Assembly (NCBI GenBank): GCA_036250195.1
Contig: JAVHZZ010000003.1
Coordinates: forward strand, 21,175,504 to 21,239,503
Length of the DNA: 64,000 nucleotides
From: Mixophyes australis
Lineage: Eukaryota > Chordata > Amphibia > Anura > Limnodynastidae
Direction of reading: 5' to 3'
In this document: positions 23,020-33,290 of the stretch, piece by piece
Position numbering within the stretch: position 1 is the first letter of the stretch
How the letters are laid out: every line of letters starts with the position of its first letter
Notes under the pieces: model-generated
What the model was told of the DNA's origin: nothing
Database searches by the model: none
What the model saw: the letters and a program-made list of their open reading frames with translations, nothing else
Made by a program: the position numbers and the translations under genes

Positions 23020-23904
23020 TATATCGAAAAGGTTCAGGGGTGGTAACAACCTCATTAGTATCTAATGAGCTTTTCATATCAAGGACCATGGAGTCAACAA
23101 TTGTGAATGGAAGAAAGTTGGTTTCACTATCAGCAGGGGAAGGATTCTTTATTGTAAGAGTGGTTAAGCTTTGAAATTCTTTAGACTTAAACAAGATGAA
23201 TTGTATGCCTTTCTTACAAGGAATAGTATCTGTAACTATAATTACTAGAAGACGAAATGGGGATAATTAATCAAGGGCATTTTTCTGATTGCCATTTTTG
23301 GGGTCAGGAAGGAATTAGCTAGTTGTCACACTTGCCATTTGCCTACACAAATTATTGGTGCAAAGCAGTAAGTAGTATAAATAGGTTGTTTAAGCTTATC
23401 TTACTCTGTGCTTGACATATTAAATTATTGTTGTTTTTTTTTTTTTAATATGTAGCAGTCACCAAAGCCATATAACATCATTTTGATTATCTGTACCTAT
23501 TAAATTGACTCAAAAGTTTGAGCTTTCCCTGAGGAAATCTTTAATGTCAATGTTACTAATTGTTAAATACATAATGTATGGCTGTTGTAACGAGATGACA
23601 AGTCATTCAAGACAATAGTTGTTGAAAAGGTAAAACCGACTAACGTGAAGCTCTAATGAGACGCAGGATGAGTTTAATAACAAAGAGCAAGAGAGGGAAG
23701 CAGAGTATTTTGGGGGGTTTTGGGCCAAGGAAACAGAAACATGATGTGCTTAGACATGACATAAGTCCATCTCAGTATGAAATATATACAGACAAGTCTA
23801 TGCACTTTTCTATATGCATATAAAGGTATGCTCAGCGCAAAGTAAGTTCAACGTTGAAAACGGAGATTCACATTTTCTACTTAAAGCAGGATAGTAAATG
23901 TTGG
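23016..23904. other. No element recognised with confidence
   Basis: Contains the phrase GGGGTCAGGAAGGAATTAGC near 23300, familiar from frog repeats, but boundaries are not visible. No exon seen. Confidence 0.35.
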
Positions 23905-24066
23905 CAATGAAAATATTGACAGTCAGACTGTTGACACCATACTGTTGACAGTCAGAATGTCAACACAGTTAAAAGGTCGACATCCAGAATGTCGACATGT
24001 TCATTATGTCAACAGGGTTAAAATGTTGACATTGTGAATGTCGACATTTTGTAAAGTCGATGGTCA
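23905..24066. repeat. Array of GTCGACA/TGTTGACA words in both orientations
   Basis: Heptamers of the type GTCGACA, GTTGACA and their complements occur a dozen times, spaced by 8-14 bp and separated by words such as CAGAATG and GTTAAAA. Neighbouring copies are arranged as small palindromes (for example GTCGACATCCAGAATGTCGAC). Such motif clusters occur as subterminal repeats of DNA transposons. Confidence 0.75.
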
Positions 24067-24078
24067 CAATGTCGAAAT

Positions 24079-25240
24079 AAAGGGTTAGATTTAAAGTGGC
24101 AATGCCACCATTCCTTAATGCCACTGCCGCTACTACCGCTGGCAATACAGTAATAAAAAAATGGAACTCAATTTAAGAAAATAAAATGTCTGCCCCCCCC
24201 CCCCAAGTAGATTAACCAACCCTAGTGCTGCCAGCCTAGACTGGTAGTAGCAAAATCGGGGGGCTAAGAAGCGTGGGTCCCCCATATTTTACTATTACCA
24301 GCACTAGGCTTTGCCAGCAGGGGCAGGTGGCACTATAGAAGGGAAACCTGCATTGTGGGGTCCCCCTGCCATAATGTCACACAAGACCCAGGTTCAGCAG
24401 CATGGGGCTGGATTCCATATGGAGATGGGGTCCGCAAAAATAAATGTGCACCCCCCTCACCATACGCTTTTCCCTCATCCCTGGGCGGTAGGTGGCAATG
24501 AATTTTTTTTAATAGTACTAAACAATTTTGGCCCTGGTGCAGTACAGATTTCATCATGTCCATGCTGCTGTTAACTTTTTGGGCATGATGACACAGTAGT
24601 ACTACAAGCACCAGCATATCCATGGATGCCTGGGGAACCACAAGTGCCAGCATACTCTGTCACTCAGGGCCTGCTGGGACCTGTGGTGAACCAAGAAAAA
24701 ATGTAAATAAGACACAAACACCATTTTAAACATTACTTTAATTGAAATAAATAAAAACACCCTCTGTATTACTCACCTACATCCAAGGACTTTATTTGTA
24801 ATGCATCCAATTATCCCTGCTTGGCAAAAAAATAAACAAAAATCCATTCAATGATCCCTGCTTGGAAAAAAACAAAACAAGATAACAAAATACATCCACG
24901 GGATCCTTTCTTGGCAAAAAAAACCCAAACCCTTTAGGACGACACAAAACTAGCTCTCTCTGAAGACCTATTGGCACTAGAGCTATTTATAATATGGGGA
25001 TTTTCCATGACCTAAGTATTGTAATTCTAAATAACCCTAACCCCATAATTAATTCTTTATGCGCCAGGAGCTCTTCAGAGATGGGCTAGTTTTGCATTGT
25101 CCTAAAGTTCTTTTTCTTCCAAGCAAGGATCTAGTGGTTGTATTTTAGGAACTTATTGTCTTGCAACGCAAGGACCCCATGTTGCTGGCGGTAATGCCGG
25201 TGGCGGCATTGTGGAATGCTGGCATTTTTCATTTTCCCTT
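24079..25240. mobile_element. Non-autonomous element with GC-rich inverted ends and C tract
   Basis: The left end AAAGTGGCAATGCCACCATT ... ACTACCGCTGGCAA and the right end TTGCTGGCGGTAATGCCGG ... GGAATGCTGGCATTTTT are approximate inverted repeats of about 60 bp. The interior holds a 15-C run (24188), GCCAGCCTAGACTGG, ACTACAAGCACCAGCA (24597) and three imperfect copies of ATCCCTGCTTGGCAAAAA (24815-24920). Relatives occur at 11955-12423 and 56514-56620. No transposase is encoded. Confidence 0.55.
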
Positions 25241-26190
25241 GCTTCTATTTTCAAGCTGCTATCAATGACTTATGATTCTGGACTACCATGGCAACCACAG
25301 TCACATGGCACATGATGTAGTGAGCAGAGAGGCTCTGGAAAGCAGGCCAGAGTTCTGTCTGTACTATGATGCACCCCCCCCCCCCCCCACCCCTTCCATC
25401 ACATGACATGCTATTAGCAGGGAGCCTCTGTACTTAAAGAAAAAAATCTATACTGGGTTGCTGTTTTAGTCTGTATGTTGTAAGTATCACCCTTTTTCTC
25501 CCCTGTCATGACACAGTGGGTGATTTTTCCTGTGTTATAACATGGCTTAGTAAAAATTAATAAAATTTACATAACACCTTCAATTTTTATCATTCAAAAT
25601 TGGACCTTCTGAAGTTATTAATTTTGCATAATGAAGCAGGTATTCAGTCTCTATGTCATGCAATAGTTTTCAGCATGCTTAAAGGAACTATTTCTCAAAA
25701 AAGAAATCCCACTTAGGGCAGCTATAGCACTAAAATTAGTTGTGAGTCAGATATTCCAAAAGAGGAGATTCTCAAGATCGTTACATATAAGATTCTTCTG
25801 AATATTTAAAATCAGAAGAGGTTTGTTGGACCATAAAGGAAATACTAGCGCCTGTACTTTGTCATATGGGCAGTTTGCAATGAGGGGATGAATCAGTGCA
25901 ATTACCAACTCTCCTATTATCTACTTATGTGTATTCAAAATTAGAGGTTTGTTCAAGAAGTGGATTTATATCCAGACGGCATTCTCTATTTAAGTTAGAT
26001 CTACATTTTATGCATGAAAGTAACATGGGGTTAAACTTTTTGTCAATTGGGAAAAAGTATCATTAGAGGTGGTAAAACAAGTTAATATACAAGTGCAAAT
26101 AATAGATGTATAATCTGTGAATGCTAATGTCAATAACATGCTCCCTACTGTTAGTTGTTATCGAGAGAAGTCACCTGTATAATAGGTGTT
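25241..26190. other. No element recognised; contains a C tract
   Basis: A run of about 15 C begins near 25375. Otherwise AT-rich with no visible repeat or exon. Confidence 0.4.
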
Positions 26191-26194
26191 GGCT

Positions 26195-26545
26195 TGTGGT
26201 CTCAGGTCTTTATATGGTCACTGACCCCTATGGTAACTTATAATATCCTTATTAGTTACAGTAGGGAATACATTATTTCATATATAATATCCTGGATGTA
26301 AAATCTTTGCTGAGCTCCGATGTCATCACTTATTCATTAGAAAAACTTGTGTATAAGGAATAACTCAGCCCCTACTGTAAATAATTATGGATATTTCAGG
26401 TCACCCTGGGTTTTTTGTAACTCGTCTAAAAACATTTATCCGGTGGCCTTGTGTCTTTATATGCTCAAGGCTCTCCTTGATAATTTATAATATCCTATAT
26501 ATACAGTTACAGTAGGGGAAACATTATCCCATATATAAGTTATAT
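26195..26545. repeat. Local direct repeat, about 105 bp, offset about 244 bp
   Basis: The block GTCTTTATATG ... TTATAATATCC ... GTTACAGTAGGG ... CATATATAA appears at about 26208-26290 and again at 26452-26540. The copies are diverged. They lie just upstream of the Ngaro-like 5' region and could be remnants of its terminal repeats, but I could not match them to its 3' end. Confidence 0.6.
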
Positions 26546-26699
26546 AAATAGGCTTAATCAGGAGTGACCAGAGCTTTTGTACATGGGGACCCGCAGACCG
26601 CAACTTGTACGCGGCCGATAGCTGCATACCCATCCCAAAGTGCAAAGTGCAACTCATCCTCCTGCCTCTCAGCGCTACCTAACCTGATCAGTTCCCCAA

Positions 26700-27110
26700 C
26701 CGTTCATTGGTCAGAACACAGAAGGAGGGGCAGCGCCAGTCCTGCTATTACATGTTATTAAGACAACCTCAAGAATGATAGTTGGAAAGATAACAGAGGG
26801 CGGGGATTAGCCTGAGGTAACATAAAAGCTGAGGGGGCAGGTAGAAGAAAGTACCATTATAGCAAGAGTTAACTCCACTGGGGGGGCAGGGGGTCAGCCA
26901 ATCAGTAGGAACATAGGGGGCAGGATTACAGGAGTGTAGTGGGGGAAGCAGGATAAGGTACAGGTACCAGCAGTCAGCTTCCCCTTTCATTGTCTGGAGA
27001 GTTTTAGGAGTGAGTCCTTCGTCTTCCCTGCTCTGCTGACCTGGTGAGAGTTTTTTGGGTGAGCGTCTGGCCTTCTCTGCTGTCCTAGTGAGTATTACTG
27101 TGCAAACTTG
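26700..27110 (+). promoter_or_regulatory. Possible 5' promoter/leader of the Ngaro-like element
   Basis: GC-rich stretch relative to its AT-rich upstream, with a weak TATA-like ACATAAAAGC (26819-26828) and an NF-Y-type CCAATCAG (26898-26905), followed by GGTGAGAG- and GGTGAGCG-type splice-donor-like words near 27042-27064. Assignment as a promoter is inferred from position and composition. Confidence 0.35.
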
Positions 27111-27627
27111 TTGAATTTTGTAATGCTGTTGTTTTGTAGTATATTGTTTTATTATTGTATTTGTGTTCCTCTCATGTGTCCCCCTGCTTTCTGCTCATTA
27201 CTAGCTGCATTTCCTTCTCCTTTTGCTGCATTGCCCCGCTATTCCTGCATCTTTTCCCTCTGCTATTCCCTGATTTTCTACCTTTTCCTTGCTGCTTCCT
27301 TTACGCTTCTTTTGTCCTCTATTTGTCCCCTGTCCTCTGTGTCGTTTGTTGTTCCATTCCTTCAGTCCCCTGTTCCCTGTGGTTTTTTTTTATTGTCCCA
27401 TTGCCCTCACTATATCCCCCTTCTCCGCCGTCCTCATATACACCGTGTACCCAGCCGACCCCCCCCCCCCCCCTCCCCTCTTTCGTGTTGTGTCCTGTTT
27501 CTCTTTAAGTCCCCTTATTTGTTCCATTCCTCCTGTCCCCTGTTCGCTGTGCCTTTTATTGTGCCTGTCCTTTGTTCCCTGTTTCCTGTGTCCCCTTTGC
27601 TGCATTCCTTTGGTCCCCTGCCTCTAT
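27110..27627 (+). other. Pyrimidine-rich leader of the Ngaro-like element
   Basis: About 500 bp of C/T-rich sequence with repeated TGTCCCCTG/TTCCCTG words and a C tract at about 27460-27472. ORFs in all plus frames (up to 181 codons) result from the absence of A/G-rich stop codons and show no domain. The tract resumes at 27900-28080 after the MITE insertion. Confidence 0.5.
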
Positions 27628-27887
27628 GGGGGGTATTCAATTGTTTCTTTTAACGCGCTAAAACAAAAAAAAATGAGCGCTCTAAAAATATTACCGTTAA
27701 TACGGTAATTACTCACTAAATTTCATCTCGCAGCTCCCTGAGCAGCGAGCTGAAATTCAGCCCGCTGGCAGCGAGTAAGTACCGTATTAACTGTTTACGC
27801 GCGCAAAATTACCGTATAATATGACTTTTTTTAGAGCGCTCGTTTTTTTTGTTTTAGCGCGTTAAAAGAAACAATTGAATACCCCCC
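27628..27887. mobile_element. Palindromic MITE inserted in the Ngaro-like leader
   Basis: Ends GGGGGGTATTCAATTGTTTC and the inverted GAAACAATTGAATACCCCCC are perfect over 20 bp and extend further (TTTTAACGCGCTAAAAC). TAT flanks both sides (27625-27627, 27888-27890). The interior contains nested palindromes such as TTACCGTTAATACGGTAA. It is well preserved and so is probably younger than the host retrotransposon. Confidence 0.9.
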
Positions 27888-28129
27888 TATGTCTGTTATC
27901 ATGCCATTCCTTTGTCCCCCATTTTCAGCGCTTCTTTGTTCCATCCTTTTCTCCTTCCCCCCTCCCCGTTGATGTTCGCCCGCCTTTTGCCTTCATCGCT
28001 ATTTTCCGTCTCCCACCCCTACCTAGCTGTACCTTTCTCCGCTGGTTCAGCCTTATTCCCCTCGTGCCCAGCCATGCGCCAGCGCTTCCAGGCTCGCATA
28101 CCCCCCCTCAGAACAATTATCTGACACAC

Positions 28130-28440
28130 GCGCCGCATCTATGGCGGGCAGTAATCGGCGCATGCGCGGTGGCGTGGGCGCGTCTGGCCGCGCATGCGTA
28201 GACGGAAGTGGGATCAGCGGTGGCCATATTAGATGCAGGCGCTCCAGGAGCGCCCGCAGCCTCCCCCGCTGCCACCAATGATTATGGCCAAGCGTTGGCA
28301 AAGAGCACCAGTCTGCTGCCACGGGAGGAGAGAGGGGAACAACGGGACATGTGGGGAACAGTGTTTGTGCTCAGGCGCGCAGGGTCCGGCCCGCACATGC
28401 GCAGTTAGAGCCAGGGGCCACGGCGGCCATTTTAAATAAG
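28130..28440. promoter_or_regulatory. CpG-rich block with NRF1-, ETS- and YY1-like sites
   Basis: The most CpG-dense stretch of the window. It has NRF1-type palindromes at 28158-28167 (GCGCATGCGC), 28190-28199 (GCGCATGCGT) and 28393-28402 (GCACATGCGC). There is an ETS-type CGGAAGTG at 28203-28210 and YY1-type GCCATATT at 28223 and GCGGCCATTTT at 28423. No TATA box is close. This motif set is typical of TATA-less CpG-island promoters. It could be the element's internal promoter or a co-opted one. Confidence 0.45.
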
Positions 28441-28740
28441 GGCTACATTGTATCTGACAAACCTGAGACTCTGCAGGGTATAAATGGATGTTAAAAAAAA
28501 AAAAAGAGCTTTAGTATATGTTTTGATTTCTTGTTGGTAGGTCCCCTGTAATGTCCACCGCCCCTGTGTGCAGGTTTAAAACAATTATTATAATTTATAA
28601 ATGGGCATCACAGATAATTAAGCACTACCGGGATATTGCTTGGCGTGGTTTAAGCCTTAACCTGGATTCCTTTTCATACTCAACCTAAGGGGTACCTAAA
28701 TTGTAACCCCAACCCCCCCATAAGCAGTTGGCCCCCAACG

Positions 28741-30650
28741 GTGGCCCCCAATCCTCCATGCCCGGCAGTCGCTGTTTTTACCTCCCATACAGCCGGGAAC
28801 TCATCTTCCTCCCTACAGAGACATTCTACCCCCCCCCCTCCCTGCTCCTATCACCTCTACAATTTTGCACCTACCCCCCCTCCTTCCTCATTATTCAATC
28901 CCCCTTCCTTCCTCTTTAACCCCCACCCCTCTGCTTATGCTCCTTATGTTTCCGTTCTTACCTGTCCCAATATTTACAGTTTAACCACAGGTGCCTTTGC
29001 TTCCACAGTTTCCATTGCTTCCGTTCTCTCAGGGTCGGATGACACGCAGATAACGGCATTAGCCCCGTCAGGGGCATTAGGTTCTCGGAACGTGCAGATA
29101 GTGGCCGGAGGGCCCGGTGCAGGCCAGGGTCACACGTCCTCCCTGACGGGTTTTCAGGGCACCCTTCTTGCACGGTCATCTTAAAGGTAGTTAATCCCAC
29201 CCAGCAAGCTGGTGCGATTATGGCTCTTGAGCCCAGATTACTAGAGCATAATTCGTAACGGTCATTGCATGCAGGGGCCTCGGTTCCTGGTCCAGGAAGC
29301 TCTCTTTCTGTTTCCTCCTCTGCAAGTCGGACCAGACATACGCTTTTTATGCGGAAGCCGCCTCTACGGCCGCGGCAGGAACATCACCAGGAGGGGACGG
29401 TGGTGGCCGCGAGCCAGTTGGTGAGCATGCCAGTGGGTTGTCGGGCATGAGCTCTGAGTCCGGCTCTTCTTCCTCTGAGAGTGAGGTTCCAGCAAGGTCC
29501 AGGAGTTTGGACACAAGGTGGATAAGGCTGCTGGAGAGGAAGTTTGAGTGGAACCCGCCGGTGAGCGGTGGTGGTGAATAACAGCCTCAGTAACAGGTGG
29601 ACGGGTGATGATGTGGTGCACTGTTCCAATACAGCCGTCCCGCGGGACATGAGAAACAGGGTGCGTGACACATACGCACGGGCCGGTTTGTATATATGTT
29701 TGCCATTACCAACAAGGCTAAGGACGATTTGGCAGTAGCAATATCACGCTCTGGCGTGGGTAAGGAGGTTTATGGGAATTTTGCCAATTGTTTGGAGCAG
29801 GGTGCGTGACGGATACACACGGGCCGGTTTGTATATATGTTTGCCATTACCAACAAGGCTAAGGATGATTTGGCAGTAGCAATATCACGCTCTGGCGTGG
29901 GTAAGGAGGTTTATGGGAATTTTGCCAATTGTTTGGAGCAGGGTGCGTGACGGATACACACGGGCCGGTTTGTATATATGTTTGCCATTACCAACAAGGC
30001 TAAGGACGATTTGGCAGTAGCAATATCACGCTCTGGCGTGGGTAAGGAGGTTTATGGGAATTTTGCCAATTGTTTGGAGCAGGGTGCGTGACGGATACAC
30101 ACGGGCCGGTTTGTAAATATGTTTGCCATTACCAACAAGGCTAAGGACGATTTGGCAGTAGCAATATCACGCTCTGGCGTGGGTAAGGAGGTTTATGGTA
30201 ATTTTGCCAATTGTTTGGAGCAGGGTGCGTGACGGATACACACGGGCCGGTTTGTATATATGTTTGCCATTATCAACAAGGCTAAGGACGATTTGGCAGC
30301 AGCAATGTCACGCTCTGGCGTGGGTAAGGAGGTTTATGGGAGTTTTGTCAATTGTTTGGAGCAGGGTGCGTGACAGATACGCATGGGCCGGTTTGTATAT
30401 ATGTTTGCCATTACCAACAAGGCTAAGGACGATTAGACAGCAGCAATGTCACGCTCTGGCGTGGGTAAGGAGGTTGATGGGAGTTTTGCCAATTGTTTGG
30501 AGGGTTTCCTGGTGTCTGCAGCCTGTTATTCGGTGATTAAGCCAGAGGAGCACATGAACATTATAAAACGCATTCTCTTGATACAGGGGATGTATACCCG
30601 CTCCAGAGGTAACATGTGGAGGCGTTAGGACGAGGCATTTCACAGGAAAC
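28741..30650 (+). pseudogene. Ngaro ORF1 (gag-like), broken
   Basis: The first part (28741-29184) is an open 147-codon, Pro/Ser-rich segment. Around 29448-29500 is a serine/acid run read as SSESGSSSSESE, common in Ngaro ORF1. After a six-copy internal repeat the frame reads KEVYGNFANCLEGFLVSAAC and later GMYTRSRGNMW, resembling the conserved C-terminal block of Ngaro ORF1. A stop replaces the residue after NMWRR, and other stops and frame changes occur. ORF1 proteins of this group are thought to act as structural/nucleic-acid-binding proteins. Confidence 0.65.
29661..30500 (+). repeat. 141-bp tandem repeat, about 6 copies, within ORF1
   Basis: The word GTGCGTGAC starts at 29661, 29802, 29943, 30084, 30225 and 30366, so every interval is exactly 141 bp (47 codons). 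Units 1-4 differ by only a few bases; units 5 and 6 share extra variants such as GCAGCAGCAATGTCAC. The unit includes ATGTTTGCCATTACCAACAA and CACGCTCTGGCGTGGGTAAG. Being a multiple of three it preserves frame, although a TGA in the unit interrupts the gag-like frame. Confidence 0.95.
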
Positions 30651-30730
30651 AAGATGGTTTATTAATGATGGATTTGGTGTAAGATTATGGCAACTCCCAA
30701 ACAGTTGGGCCCAGCCCTTTTGAGGGAGAT

Positions 30731-32400
30731 GTGTTGCATATAACGAGAGTCAGTGTGACAGAGGAGCAGCCTGTAGGCTTAGGCATGCCTGTGCCACGTA
30801 TGGAGGAGGGCATCCCAGAATGGAATGTCCTAGGAGGAGCGGCCCAGGTGCCACAAATAGACCCACCGCTAGTGCTCCTGCGAGTGAAGGCCTTTTCTCC
30901 TATTGCATTGTCTGAACTGGTTAAACGGCTAGGTTGGTACCCCAATAGACCGGATTCAGAGTTTTTAAGGGTTGGTTTTAAGCATGGGTATAAATTGCTG
31001 GTAGCTGGATCTGTACATACGTGGTCTCCCATGAACCTAAAATGAGCTCTAGAGATTCCTTTGGTTGGGCAGGAGAAAGTGAATAAAGAGGATGCGTCGC
31101 GCAGAATGTACGGTCCCTCTCCTACCGCCCGCCCCCCCTCCCCCGGTTCAGGGTTTGGCCATTTCTCCGGTGGGTGTAGAACCAAAGAAGGAGTTGGGTA
31201 CGTTTAGGCTGATACAGCATCTGTTTAACCCACATGGTATGTCCGTGAATGACATGATTGCAGAATCTGAGTGCTCGGTGGTGTATCAATCCTTTGAGGA
31301 CGCGTGTTGATAGTCCAGTGCTGCGGGGCCGGGGCGTTGCTGGCGAAGCTGGATAATGAGTCAGCATTTAGGTTCCGCCTTTGCTTGCATCTTCGAGTAA
31401 GTACATGGGTGTTCGTTTGCCAGATGGCTATTATGTGGATGAATGTTTGTCTATGGGAGGTTCAATGTCTTGCGCAATTTTTGAGTGTTTCAGCGATTTT
31501 CCCCATTGGTGTGTTGTTACGGGGACGGGGCATCAAAAGTTGGCCCATTACCTGGATGATTTCTTGTTCATTGGGCAAGTGGGTCCACAGTGTGTCAGGA
31601 ATTGTTGTTTTCCGCTCAGTCAAGGTTAAAATTATGGGAGTTCCAGTGGCGGCGGACGAAACGGAAGGTCCGTCAGAGAGATTGTCATACCTGGGTAGTG
31701 GAATTGACACTAGAGCAGGGTGCTGTAGGTTGCCCAGGGAGAGAGTAGCTAGGTCGAAGGGTGTCATTGTCTCGTTGCAGGGTAAGAGTAAGGCTCAGTT
31801 AAAGCACATTCCATCCTTGCTTGGTCTACTTAACTTTGCTTGGCGCGTTATCCCCATGGGTAGGGTTTTTTGCAGGAAGTTGGAGAGAACTACAGTGGGG
31901 TACATAAGCTTGTCAGTTGGTTAGGATATCCTAGGAGATTAGGGACGATCTGGTCATGCGGCGTTTGTTTTGGGTAACTTCAATGGGGTTTGTGGATGTT
32001 GCCTGCCGCCAATAATGTGGAGCTGCACTTGTTTCCGGATGCGGCTGGCTCATATGGGTTTGAGGCTTACCAGGCCGAGTGGCCCCCTTCGTGGCGTCAA
32101 GAAAGTTTCATGAGGAACGTCTGGTTTCGGGAGTTGTTCCCAATTGTTGTAGCAATGGAATAGTGGTGTAATCGCCACGGCGATAATAGTTTCCGATTGT
32201 GATAATTTGGGGGTAGTGCATGCTATTCGTCCGCTAGCCCCTGGGGCTAATGAGATTGGTGTTTTATGCCCTGGTTTTGTCTGGCAGATTATCAGGCGGT
32301 ATAGTGGACATTGTGAAACATACGATAGCAACGGGTTCCTTGTAGAAATATCAGTTGGCTTGGCAGTCCTGGGGAGGATCTTGTTCATCAAGGGAGACCG
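30731..32400 (+). pseudogene. Ngaro reverse transcriptase and RNase H, broken
   Basis: 30731-31045 corresponds to the region upstream of the RT (LVKRLGWYPNRPDSEFLRVG). RT segments follow in three frames: EPKKELGTFRLIQHLFNP with SVNDMI near 31170-31260, LLAKLDNESAFRFR near 31340, and KYMGVRLPDGYYVDECLSMG to HYLDDFLFIG with the catalytic YLDD at 31549-31560. The thumb/connection region (SLLGLLNFAWRVIPMGRVF) is at about 31820-31880. RNase H-type sequence ELHLFPDAAGSYGFEAY and FRELFPIVVAM lies at 32008-32160. At least three frameshifts separate these blocks. Confidence 0.85.
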
Positions 32401-32409
32401 AAAGTAAAC

Positions 32410-33180
32410 GTGATCAGCAGCGTATACTGTTTTTTGTGTGGCATTGTTTTCATGTGGGTAAATCGAAGCCCTATTTGGTGTCAGCTTTGGCAGATATTTA
32501 CTTCTTTCTGTAGTGCACGGTGGTCAGGATTTTGCCAAGCAGGTTTTGGCTCGCAGGGCATTAGGGGTTGGGCTAGAATTCCTCCTGCGGTGGAAGTCAG
32601 ACGTAGGCCCATTGACAGAGATTGTGGCCGGTCTTGTGAACATCATCCCGGCGGTAGCTAGCGATACTTTTGAGGCTGCTTGGTTTAGGTTGTCGTTTGC
32701 TATGGCCTTTTTTTCGGAACATTCAGAATAAGTGAATTGATGGGGCCCTCCAGACTGGCGATCGGGTCAGGGTTATGTCGCAAGAATGTTGTGGTAAGAG
32801 CGATAGCATGCCGTGTAAAATACATAGATCAAAGACTAATCCGCTGGGGAGAGGACGGTGGATTACCTTGCATCGAAGCAGGGACAGTGTAGTTTGTCAA
32901 ATTGGGCTTGCTAGGTTGTATTCGGACATGGCCCCCCCCTCCCCTGGTGGTAATTGGTTTAGATGGGTACCCCCTTGCAAGGTACTAGTGTTCAGCTGTC
33001 TTTAAGTAGTGCGCTGCGAAGCGTGGCTTGAATACCGCAGGTTATGGGACTCATTCCTTCGGAGTAGGAGCAGCTACAGTGGCGGCTGAAGTAAGCGATT
33101 CAGAACAGTCTATTATGGCGTTGGGTAGGTGGAAGTCAAAGTGTTTTAGGAAATATGTTCGTCCACCTATTGAACTTTAG
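32410..33180 (+). pseudogene. Tyrosine recombinase of the Ngaro-like element, broken
   Basis: 32513-32731 matches the N-terminal core-binding part (DTFEAAWFRLSFAMAFF). 32820-32880 reads RSKTNPLGRGRWITL, the region after the first catalytic Arg. At 33040-33180 the frame reads YGTHSFGVGAAT and then MALGRWKSKCFRKYVRP. The last contains the catalytic Tyr (codon at 33154). In this family the HxxR box reads HSFR; here the Arg is Gly (HSFG, 33052-33063), so strand cleavage would be impaired even if frames were intact. Confidence 0.8.
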
Positions 33181-33290
33181 CGTATCGCTGCTATTCCGGG
33201 AGGTTGACCCATGACATAGGTTGCTTACCTTGTTGAAAGGAGGCGCGGAGGGATTCGCCATTTTCTTTTCTTCGGGGGCCTGATTGGCTG

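Noticed and set aside
27108..27708. Open frames up to 181 codons in the pyrimidine-rich tract
   Set aside because: All three plus frames are open because the tract is almost free of purine-containing stop codons; the products are low-complexity and resemble no protein.
28741..29184. 147-codon Pro-rich ORF as a host gene exon
   Set aside because: Its position ahead of the Ser/acidic run and gag-like block of the Ngaro element explains it better; no splice sites support a host exon.
29661..30500. CRISPR-like direct repeats
   Set aside because: The repeats are contiguous 141-bp units without spacers in a eukaryotic retrotransposon; the 55781 and 62728 arrays likewise lack unique spacers.
31092..31920. 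YLDD reverse transcriptase as Gypsy or retroviral
   Set aside because: It is followed by a tyrosine recombinase and hydrolase, not a DDE integrase, and the flanking blocks match Ngaro/DIRS.
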